Of a stretch of DNA of 64,000 nucleotides, positions 9,261 through 16,943 are shown one piece after another. Numbering within the stretch: position 1 is the first letter of the stretch; each line of letters starts with the position of its first letter. The notes under the pieces were generated by a model, which did not search any database, was not told where the DNA came from, and saw only the letters and a program-made list of their open reading frames with translations. Both the position numbers and the translations under genes were made by a program. The stretch is taken from assembly GCA_002317155.1 (NCBI GenBank), contig DCIR01000072.1, positions 1 through 64,000 on the forward strand, in the 5' to 3' direction. Origin of the DNA: Lachnospiraceae bacterium UBA1721 (lineage in GTDB: Bacteria; Bacillota; Clostridia; Lachnospirales; Lachnospiraceae).

Positions 9261-9344
9261 TGCAGGAAATGGGACTCGAACCCACAAGGGATTGCTCCCA
9301 CACGGACCTGAACCGTGCGCGTCTACCAATTCCGCCATTCCTGC
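9261..9344 (-). tRNA. tRNA-Leu (anticodon CAG)
   Basis: An 84-nt class II tRNA. The acceptor stem is GCAGGAA/TTCCTGC with discriminator A. The anticodon stem CACGG/CCGTG encloses the loop TTCAGGT, giving anticodon CAG. There is a long variable arm and a GGTTCGAGTCC T-arm. CCA is not encoded. Confidence 0.95.
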
Positions 9345-9396
9345 GCAACAAAAGTATCATACGACAATAGTCATCGTATGTCAAGAAATATCAGAC

Positions 9397-11352
9397 TCAC
9401 AAACTGTCACGTCCAAAAAGCTCCTGATACGTCATATCAATCCTTATCTGTCCGGCCGCATAAGGTCCCATCTCATATTCCTGATATACCAGTACAACCT
9501 TGTCCGCATAGAATTCGAGTTCAACATCGTTATAGCCTGCAGCAGCATATGCATTATCATACAAGCCCTGTCCGCCGGAGTAACTATCATAATACTTAGT
9601 GTAGTTGACACTGTAATCATCCATAGTCTTCTGCGCTATGAATTCTCTGAATTCTTCTTCTGTACCTTCATATAAATCTTCAATGGTAACAAGTTCACCT
9701 GTTACAAGATCAAAAAGGTACTGTTTGCTGCTGTATGAACCATGAGCTCCGCCGCTGTATGAGAAAATCTCATACTTTACCGCAATATATGCATCACTCA
9801 ACACACATACATCTGTCACATATATTTCTATATAGTCTTCAATAGCCTTAGCCACGTGTATATCACACTGTGACGAATCCTCTACCTCGTACAGCTCTCC
9901 GATATACTTTTCATAGTATCCGTCCTCTATTTCCTGAAGATGCGCATTGATGACTTCGTATCCATCTGCCACAGACTCTGCCACCTTATAAGTTTCAGAA
10001 TAATAGTTAACCAGTCGGTTCACACAAAAAGGACAGTCTATACTGGTCGAGTAACAAGATACAGTACCGTATTTCCACCAATCGATTTCTGCTACACTAC
10101 AGTCAAGATTTTTGTAAGTGGCACCTGCCTCATCATAGTACACTGCCATCCATCCTATTTTACCATTCTGACACTGTAAAAACAGAGGATGATCTTTTAT
10201 ATAACAAAAACCGGTAACTCCGGCATCAACTTCCTTAGCTCCCGGCGCATTATACAAATCATACAGTTCCTGCGTCGTTCCACTCGAAGGCTCATACTTG
10301 TAGGTATGGAAATTACGGTGACCGTAATCTTCTCCCTCTTCCTGCGCATAGTACAGATATCCATCCACAAATCCAAGGAATACTGCATCTGCTTCACCTA
10401 CGGTATGATAGGCATTATCGAGCATGTCGTAACAGTATATATATCTGCCGTAATATTCATCATTGTATCCGGTAAGAGCCACATAGCGCGTGTCATATCC
10501 GCATATCCTCACCGAACTGTACGGAACTTCGAAAGCCTGAATACTTCCCCCGGAATTAACTATTTCATATTCTCCGGAAGCCTCTGCAATAACCAATCCA
10601 TATTCGGCCACACTTCTCTCAACAGACGCATTGCAATATACATGGTTAGCTGAATTAATGCTATTGGTATAGATAGAATCCACTTTTATTTTTCCTAAAA
10701 ATGTATTCTGCTCTCCTTCCGAAACCTCATATTCAAAGCTGTCTTCAAGCTTGGTATATACATCCTCATAAAACTTTTTTTCGCTACCCACCACGCTTGA
10801 AAATGTGACATACATTTTTCCGTCATATATATCAACTGCGCTCACTGTTTCATTCTGTGAATAGTGGCAAACAACAACAGCCTCGTTCGTCTCAACATCA
10901 ACTGCATATATCGATGAATACACCTCATCATCAGCCATACTGTCGCTGATAAAATATACTATGCCGTCAGAATATCCCACAAAACTGGCATCCTCAAAAT
11001 TAACATCCTGCACTGACGAAATATCCGCCAGTTTTGAGCGATCATATGAAGTTATCATTCTGTCATACGAATCTATTATATAAATAGTATCGTAATTCTC
11101 ATGAAAAATAGCGTAAGCACCATCATAGCTGATAACCGTAGCAATAGAGTTCTCGGTATCAGGTGTATCCAACACCTCATCCGGGCTCACAGGATTCGAA
11201 CCTGTCACCCCACCGTCCACATCCAGGTTAGTATCAACAACGTCTACAATATCTGTAACAGGATTCGGACCATCCTTCTCCTTAGAAGAACAGCCTACCA
11301 AAGCCAATACAGCCGCAGCAGATGCAATTGTCGACCAAAACTTTCTTTTCAT
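9397..11352 (-). CDS. Large secreted lipoprotein with C-terminal DUF3298-like domain
   Basis: A surface lipoprotein of unknown function, 651 aa. The signal peptide MKRKFWSTIASAAAVLALVG is followed by the lipobox cysteine and an Asp/Val-rich linker. The large middle part has repeated aromatic-rich strands and may form a beta-propeller. The last ~170 residues (KYEIFSYSGGAHGSY and ADKVVLVYQEYEMGPYAAG) resemble the DUF3298 domain seen in RsiV-type proteins. I place the start at the ATG at 11350-11352, where AGGA is four bases upstream and the signal peptide begins, rather than ten codons earlier. The gene is monocistronic. Confidence 0.72.
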   Translation of the reverse strand: MKRKFWSTIASAAAVLALVGCSSKEKDGPNPVTDIVDVVDTNLDVDGGVTGSNPVSPDEVLDTPDTENSIATVISYDGAYAIFHENYDTIYIIDSYDRMITSYDRSKLADISSVQDVNFEDASFVGYSDGIVYFISDSMADDEVYSSIYAVDVETNEAVVVCHYSQNETVSAVDIYDGKMYVTFSSVVGSEKKFYEDVYTKLEDSFEYEVSEGEQNTFLGKIKVDSIYTNSINSANHVYCNASVERSVAEYGLVIAEASGEYEIVNSGGSIQAFEVPYSSVRICGYDTRYVALTGYNDEYYGRYIYCYDMLDNAYHTVGEADAVFLGFVDGYLYYAQEEGEDYGHRNFHTYKYEPSSGTTQELYDLYNAPGAKEVDAGVTGFCYIKDHPLFLQCQNGKIGWMAVYYDEAGATYKNLDCSVAEIDWWKYGTVSCYSTSIDCPFCVNRLVNYYSETYKVAESVADGYEVINAHLQEIEDGYYEKYIGELYEVEDSSQCDIHVAKAIEDYIEIYVTDVCVLSDAYIAVKYEIFSYSGGAHGSYSSKQYLFDLVTGELVTIEDLYEGTEEEFREFIAQKTMDDYSVNYTKYYDSYSGGQGLYDNAYAAAGYNDVELEFYADKVVLVYQEYEMGPYAAGQIRIDMTYQELFGRDSL

Positions 11353-11511
11353 ATAATCCTCATGTAGCGGAACCGTAAGCATTACATTTTGATACCAAAA
11401 AACAGCAATCTTTGCCGTAGAAACTAGTATAACCTATTGCATATGAAATTTCATTCTCACGATTATTCAAATATTGCCACTTTTTTTGTTTATTATGACA
11501 CTTGTGTCAAA

Positions 11512-11576
11512 GAAAAAACGCCCCACAGCCGATGCATTCCTCGACTAACGCGGATATGTATCAGTGCTGTAGGGCG
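11512..11576 (-). terminator. Intrinsic terminator of htpG
   Basis: The minus-strand arms CGCCCTACAGC and GCTGTGGGGCG form an 11-bp stem with one G-T pair around a long loop of about 36 nt, followed by TTTTTTC. Confidence 0.75.
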
Positions 11577-11639
11577 AAATGTAATATCAGGCTTGGCTTA
11601 TTTATTTATATAAAGCTTAGCCTAAATAATAATTCTAAA

Positions 11640-13694
11640 TTACTTGGTCAGAAGCATCATAATCTCATTGGTTCTTGCGACAAACTCTGCCATCTCATCA
11701 GGATTAAGAGGTGCCTGCTGAAGCTTAGCAAGATCATAGAGCTGCTTGCAGATTGTATCAGCAGCATCGCTGTCCTTGTTGGCTGTTACATATTCAACAA
11801 GAGGATGATTTGCATTAAGTACAAGGGTCTCGCCCTCAGCTCCGAAGTCACTCATAGGCATACCCTGCTGAGCATACATCTTCATCATATCCTGCATTCT
11901 TCTGGTTTCCTCAGAGAATGTAAGTACTGAAGCGACCTTCTTATTCTTAAGCTTTTCAATCTTAACAGCAAGCTCCTTCTTCTTAAGAGACTTCTGCATA
12001 ATCTCAGCAATAGCAGTAGCCTGCTCTTCAAATTCCTTCTCAGCCTTCTTTGATGTCTTAGCCTTCATAGCCTCACTTACATCAGAGTCAATTCTTAAGA
12101 AATGAACACCCTCGTTCTTGCTCTCAAGCTGCTGAATAAAAGGCTGGTCAATATTATGTGTAAGAATAACAGCATCCATCTTGGCAGCCTTAAACATAGA
12201 AATGTAAGAACCCTGCTGCTGTTCGTCAGTTACATAGTAGATAGTCTTATCCTTCTTTTCGGTAGACTCGGTATCCTCATCGGTTACCTCCTCTACTTCT
12301 ACCTTGTTACCATTCTCATCCACTGCATCTGCGCCTGATTCTTCTACATCAATAGGCTTAACCTCAAGGCACTCAGGGAGAGTCATGTATTTTCCGTCAA
12401 GATTCTTGAAAAGGATGTAGTCATTCATCTTCTCGCAGAACTTATCATCCTTTAAACAACCATACTTGATGAAAGGAGCAATATCATCCCAATACTTATC
12501 ATATTCTTCCTTCTCGGTCTTGCACATTCCGGCGAGCTTATCAGCCACCTTCTTGCTGATGTAATCAGAAATCTTGGTAACGAATCCATCATTCTGAAGA
12601 GCTGAACGTGACACGTTGAGAGGAATATCAGGGCAATCAATTACACCCTTGAGCAACATAAGGAACTCAGGAATAACTTCCTTGATATTATCTGCTACGA
12701 ATACCTGATTATTATAGAGCTTGATGGTTCCCTCAATTGACTCATACTCGGTATTAATCTTAGGGAAATAAAGAATTCCTTTAAGATTAAAAGGATAATC
12801 CATATTGAGGTGAATCCAGAAAAGGGGCTCCTTGTAATCCTGGAAAACCTTGCGATAGAACGCGAGATATTCATCTCTGGTGCACTCGCTGGGAGTCTTG
12901 GTCCAAAGAGGCTGAGTCTCATTTAAGAGTTCAGGGCGCTTAACAATCTTAAGCTTCTCATCTCCTACAACCTCGCCCTTATCGTTAGCCTGGGGATGAA
13001 TCTCTTCGATTACAGTATCGGTATCAAGCTTCTCCTCAACCTTAATGATTGAAGTCTCCTTGGTATCCTTCTGTGAAAGATAGATTTCATAAGGCATGAA
13101 TGAACAATACTTTTTAAGTACTTCCTGCGCTCTGTAGTAATTACAGAACTCAAGGCAATCCTCATTGAGATAAAGGGTAATCTTGGTACCTACTTCAGCC
13201 TTGTCACCCTCCTCCATAGAGTACTCTGTACCGCCGTCGCACTCCCAGTGAACAGGCTTAGCACCTGCCTGGAATGAAAGGGTATCGATGGTAACTTCAT
13301 CAGCTACCATGAATGCAGAATAGAAACCGAGACCGAAATGTCCGATAATCTGATCCGCATTGCTCTTGTCCTTATACTTCTCAATAAAGTCTGTAGCACC
13401 TGAGAATGCAATCTGATTGATGTACTCATCAACCTCTGCCTCAGTCATACCAAGACCGTTATCAATAAAGGTCAAAGTCTTTTTCTCGGGATCGGTAATA
13501 ACCTGAATCTGTCCCTTGAAACCATCGGGAAGAGAATACTCTCCCATCATATCAAGCTTCTTGAGCTTGGTAATAGCGTCACATCCGTTGGAAACGAGCT
13601 CACGATAGAAAATATCATGATCCGAATACAACCACTTCTTAATAACCGGGAAGATATTCTCGCTTGTAATAGATAAACTTCCGTTCTTTGCCAT
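11640..13694 (-). CDS. htpG: Molecular chaperone HtpG (Hsp90 family)
   Basis: An ATP-dependent cytoplasmic chaperone, 684 aa. The GHKL ATPase domain shows NIFPVIKKWLYSDHDIFYRELVSNGCDAI, with the ATP-binding DNGLGMT and GHFGLGFYSAF motifs; the middle and dimerisation domains follow. A Glu/Asp-rich insert with VEVEEVTDEDTESTEKKD sits near residue 440-490. The start is taken at the ATG at 13692-13694, which has AGAGAGG eight bases upstream; a TTG eight codons earlier has none. Regulated by the upstream CIRCE element, so it should be part of the HrcA heat-shock regulon. Confidence 0.95.
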   Translation of the reverse strand: MAKNGSLSITSENIFPVIKKWLYSDHDIFYRELVSNGCDAITKLKKLDMMGEYSLPDGFKGQIQVITDPEKKTLTFIDNGLGMTEAEVDEYINQIAFSGATDFIEKYKDKSNADQIIGHFGLGFYSAFMVADEVTIDTLSFQAGAKPVHWECDGGTEYSMEEGDKAEVGTKITLYLNEDCLEFCNYYRAQEVLKKYCSFMPYEIYLSQKDTKETSIIKVEEKLDTDTVIEEIHPQANDKGEVVGDEKLKIVKRPELLNETQPLWTKTPSECTRDEYLAFYRKVFQDYKEPLFWIHLNMDYPFNLKGILYFPKINTEYESIEGTIKLYNNQVFVADNIKEVIPEFLMLLKGVIDCPDIPLNVSRSALQNDGFVTKISDYISKKVADKLAGMCKTEKEEYDKYWDDIAPFIKYGCLKDDKFCEKMNDYILFKNLDGKYMTLPECLEVKPIDVEESGADAVDENGNKVEVEEVTDEDTESTEKKDKTIYYVTDEQQQGSYISMFKAAKMDAVILTHNIDQPFIQQLESKNEGVHFLRIDSDVSEAMKAKTSKKAEKEFEEQATAIAEIMQKSLKKKELAVKIEKLKNKKVASVLTFSEETRRMQDMMKMYAQQGMPMSDFGAEGETLVLNANHPLVEYVTANKDSDAADTICKQLYDLAKLQQAPLNPDEMAEFVARTNEIMMLLTK

Positions 13695-13803
13695 AATAAT
13701 TGCCTCTCTTTCTGACAATATGTCTCGCGTATTATACGCGGAGTAAATTAATTAATCACGGTTTCGACTATTAAAAATAATATAATCGCTACCTACAAAA
13801 GAC

Positions 13804-13832
13804 ATTTTATTGCCACTTCATATATAAGTCAA
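13804..13832 (-). promoter_or_regulatory. Promoter of htpG
   Basis: A minus-strand -35 TTGACT (13827-13832), 17-bp spacer and -10 TAAAAT (13804-13809) lie immediately downstream of the CIRCE repeat and about 110 bp before the start codon. Confidence 0.7.
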
Positions 13833-13839
13833 GATAAAA

Positions 13840-13866
13840 TTAGCACTCACCTAGCGCGAGTGCTAA
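13840..13866. promoter_or_regulatory. CIRCE operator (HrcA binding site)
   Basis: A perfect consensus TTAGCACTC-N9-GAGTGCTAA. It ends 7 bp upstream of the htpG -35 hexamer. On the minus strand the repeat is followed by TTTTAT, so it may also help end the cls transcript. Confidence 0.93.
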
Positions 13867-13892
13867 CATTTTATAAATTACCCTTATTTCTT

Positions 13893-15557
13893 TTACAAAA
13901 ACTCCGCAAAAAGTCTCAGAATTCTATCTATAATACTAATATCCGTCTTTCTGTTATATTTAGGCAGTCCGGTCACTTCCTTGGATTCTTCAAAGGTATT
14001 ATCGAAATCAGCCTTTATATCCTTTATCGCATCCACTTCTATCATCAAACATCCATCTTCAAAATTGTGATACAACGATCTGTAATCAAGATTGATGGTA
14101 CCGCAGGTAGCCAGTTTATCATCTGATACACACACCTTGGCATGACAGAATCCAGGTGTCCACTCATAAATACGTACTCCGGATTTAATCAGTGCACTGT
14201 AATAAGAACGAGTCAGACGATATACCACCTTTTTATCAGGAATACCGGGCGTGATAATGCGAACATCCACACCTCGCTTTGCCGCAAGTCTCAATGCGTG
14301 AAGCATTTCATCCGTAACTATCAGATATGGAGTAATAAAATAGCAGTACTCCTGCGCTTGATTAATTATTGAGATGTATATCTCTTCTCCCAGATTTTCA
14401 TGGTCAAGCGGTGTATCTGCATACGGATGTATATAACCGCTTCTCAACTTATCTTCAGCAGTCTCCGCAGTACTTACTTCAGAAGTATCTTCAACAGTTT
14501 CCACAATACTTACTTCAGAAGCATCTTCAACCTTACCTTCTATAGCCTTCAAATTCTCATCATAAGTAAGATAAGGCTTTATATCCGTCTCCGGATCCAC
14601 GGTCACAAGCTTTTTTCTGTCAAAATTCCACATTGCCAAAAAAGCTGCAGTGTAGCTATTAACTGGAGTTCCTTCAATCCTGATACCCGTATCCTTCCAC
14701 TCTCCGTACGGATGAGTCACTCCAAAATATTCATTAGCCAGATTAAATCCGCCTGTATATGCAATTTTTCCGTCGATGATTGTTATCTTCCTGTGATCAC
14801 GATGATTCAAAATAAGTTTCCATCCGACAACACACGGATTAAACACTTTACATTTTATGCCCAGCGAGTTTAAGTGCTTTGAAAAATCCAGATTTACGAA
14901 ACCGATACTTCCAATATCATCATAAAAAACACGTACTTCGACACCTTCACTTGCCTTTTCAACAAGTACCTTCTCAACGCGCTTCCATGTATCACTGTTC
15001 TCTATGGCAAAATACTCCATAAAGATAAACTTTTCCGCCTTTTTCAAGTCCTCGATTATAGCATCAAGTCCATCTGTAGCCTGCGAAAAATATTTCACTC
15101 CACTGTTCTCATACACAGGGAAACCGGAATTATTTTTCACATAATTGGAAATTCCGTATGCAATCCTATTATCACGCTTTAGCTTATCGGCGCATTCATC
15201 ATTATCAGGCACATGACTCATTACCTGCCTGTTGATATCTAAAAAATTGCGTGATAATAATCTCGGACTGGCATTAATTCCTATCGTAAGGAAAAGCGCT
15301 ATTCCGAAAGCAGGCAACGCCAAAATCAATATAATCCACGGCATTTTCATAGCAGAAGTCTTCGGCTGTCCGTAGATATACAAAATTGTAATCACGCCGA
15401 GTACACGCATAATTATGCTGATAACTTCCGCGTAGTTATAGAGGCTGGTAAAAAGAAGTACTATAAGTGTCGTCTCGATGATAAATGATGCACCTATAAA
15501 CACCATTCTTTTTATGCCGTTTTTTATTGAACTTTTTTTCTCTAATGTATTTTTCAA
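13893..15557 (-). CDS. Cardiolipin synthase-like phospholipase D protein
   Basis: Expected to condense two phosphatidylglycerols into cardiolipin at the membrane. The 554-aa protein has two N-terminal membrane helices, then two phospholipase D HKD motifs: HRDHRKITIIDGKIAYTGG and, in the second half, HAKVCVSDDKLATCGTINLD. Between them is an unusual acidic Ser/Thr/Glu insert containing two near-identical 12-residue repeats (see findings). The start appears to be TTG with GAGGGGA just upstream. HrcA-regulated htpG follows, separated by the CIRCE region. Confidence 0.88.
   Translation of the reverse strand: MKNTLEKKSSIKNGIKRMVFIGASFIIETTLIVLLFTSLYNYAEVISIIMRVLGVITILYIYGQPKTSAMKMPWIILILALPAFGIALFLTIGINASPRLLSRNFLDINRQVMSHVPDNDECADKLKRDNRIAYGISNYVKNNSGFPVYENSGVKYFSQATDGLDAIIEDLKKAEKFIFMEYFAIENSDTWKRVEKVLVEKASEGVEVRVFYDDIGSIGFVNLDFSKHLNSLGIKCKVFNPCVVGWKLILNHRDHRKITIIDGKIAYTGGFNLANEYFGVTHPYGEWKDTGIRIEGTPVNSYTAAFLAMWNFDRKKLVTVDPETDIKPYLTYDENLKAIEGKVEDASEVSIVETVEDTSEVSTAETAEDKLRSGYIHPYADTPLDHENLGEEIYISIINQAQEYCYFITPYLIVTDEMLHALRLAAKRGVDVRIITPGIPDKKVVYRLTRSYYSALIKSGVRIYEWTPGFCHAKVCVSDDKLATCGTINLDYRSLYHNFEDGCLMIEVDAIKDIKADFDNTFEESKEVTGLPKYNRKTDISIIDRILRLFAEFL
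14457..14528 (-). repeat. Two 36-bp tandem repeats inside the cardiolipin synthase gene
   Basis: Encodes EDASEVSIVETV followed by EDTSEVSTAETA. The DNA copies are nearly identical, with a shared ACTTACTTCAGAAG core on the plus strand. Confidence 0.85.
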
Positions 15558-15620
15558 AAAATCCCCTCATAAACATAATGGATCGGAATAAAATTCCGGC
15601 CCATTCGACACTTCGACCTG

Positions 15621-16373
15621 CTACTGCCCCCCTGCAGTCTCATTTCCGGTCAGTAATACAACAGGCTCTCTTCCCAGTATAGCCTTAATATAATCCTTAC
15701 TGTCCTCCAATTTGCGGCCGAAGGCAATCCCACCATAAAACAGGCTAGTACTGTGAATATCAGAACCTGCTGTCATCGGCTTATCATATTTCTTGGCATA
15801 AGCCTGTGCCCTTACATCAAACTCCGGATTGTGATGTGAAACACTAAGAGTACATACGTGCGTCGCATTTACTCCCTCGACTGCATCGCAGTAATCAGGG
15901 AATAATCTTATTTCAGGAATATAAGGCTCTTCTCTGTAGGGATGACAGTGAACCACCATTCCTCCGTCTCTGTGTACAAGTTCAAACTGTTCCTCTATAG
16001 TACAGTCTCTGATTTCAGGATGCGCCAAAAGCCATTCCTTGCTAAGACCGTTAATCAGAAATTCAGTACCCTGATAAGCAGCTTCCCAACCAAAGAATAC
16101 CTGCAGACCGATTTTGTCTCCGGTCGCCTTAGCATCCTCATAGCCCTTGCAGTATCCTTCGACCCAATCAGTCCACGGAAGTGATCTGTCTACCGCAGTG
16201 TTACCATGAACGAAATGATCTGTAACAATTATTCCGGTATATCCTGCCTCTTTACATGCCTTAGCCATTTCAGCGCCGGTACTACGTCCGCAAGCCGAGC
16301 CCTGACATGTATGCAGATGTGTTTCATATGCATAAGGAAAATCTTTTGGTAAAACTAACTTTTTTAAGCTCAT
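15621..16373 (-). CDS. PHP-domain phosphoesterase
   Basis: A 250-aa metal-dependent hydrolase of the PHP superfamily, which includes histidinol phosphatases and nucleotide phosphoesterases. The metal ligands visible are ETHLHTCQGSACG at the N terminus, VTDHFVHGN, the central MVVHCHPYRE and the C-terminal AGSDIHS. It is the short single-domain form, so histidinol phosphatase activity should not be assumed. Its own RBS (GGAGATTGAT before ATG) is good. It lies 18 bp after the small membrane protein gene, and the two are probably cotranscribed. Confidence 0.82.
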   Translation of the reverse strand: MSLKKLVLPKDFPYAYETHLHTCQGSACGRSTGAEMAKACKEAGYTGIIVTDHFVHGNTAVDRSLPWTDWVEGYCKGYEDAKATGDKIGLQVFFGWEAAYQGTEFLINGLSKEWLLAHPEIRDCTIEEQFELVHRDGGMVVHCHPYREEPYIPEIRLFPDYCDAVEGVNATHVCTLSVSHHNPEFDVRAQAYAKKYDKPMTAGSDIHSTSLFYGGIAFGRKLEDSKDYIKAILGREPVVLLTGNETAGGQ

Positions 16374-16391
16374 ATCAATCTCCTTTTGCTC

Positions 16392-16787
16392 CTAAATCTT
16401 TAAGACAAACATTTGAAATAACACACCCAATGTTGCCGACACTAAAAATGCACCTATATTCATAAGCACAAACTGCCATACTTTATATTTATACTCTTTC
16501 CAATTCTTAAATGTTCCGACAAGTGCTATAACATAAAACACCATGAACGGAAGAGTTACTATCCATAGAAAATTCTTAGAAAAACAGAACAAAACAGTCA
16601 TCGCAAGCCATATACCGGCATACATCGTGAGAAAAATTTCTTTGGGATAATTTTCATCTCTTTCGCCATTATCCTCACGCAGTGTATTGTTCATAACATA
16701 CATCTTCTTAAAATTAACGGTAAAATTAAACTTATAACGCTCTTTCTTTTGTAAAAGTTCATCATCGTATTTGTCGATATTGCTCAT
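16392..16787 (-). CDS. Hypothetical small membrane protein
   Basis: A 131-aa protein I do not recognise. The N-terminal half is charged and cytoplasmic in character; three hydrophobic segments follow (around residues 52-68, 73-90 and 103-125). A good GAGGGG lies upstream of the ATG. Located 18 bp before the PHP gene. Confidence 0.7.
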   Translation of the reverse strand: MSNIDKYDDELLQKKERYKFNFTVNFKKMYVMNNTLREDNGERDENYPKEIFLTMYAGIWLAMTVLFCFSKNFLWIVTLPFMVFYVIALVGTFKNWKEYKYKVWQFVLMNIGAFLVSATLGVLFQMFVLKI

Positions 16788-16841
16788 AAAATTCCCCTCA
16801 TACTGTTGATAAATATCACTGCAAACACATCAATACACAAA

Positions 16842-16877
16842 ATAGGTATTACCATAGTTGCCTACAGTAATACCTAT
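16842..16877 (-). terminator. Hairpin terminator after the GH94 gene
   Basis: A perfect 11-bp inverted repeat ATAGGTATTAC/GTAATACCTAT with a 14-nt loop. On the minus strand it is followed by TTTTGTG, a modest U tract. Confidence 0.6.
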
Positions 16878-16943
16878 CTGATAATTCTATATCTTTGCCG
16901 TGTTACCGGCATATTACTCTATAGACCAAATAAACGCAGATGA

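Noticed and set aside
16842..16877. Further copy of the sulfur-regulon box (contains AATACCTAT)
   Set aside because: It lacks the TGCCGGCTATAG half and is fully explained as the stem of the GH94 terminator.
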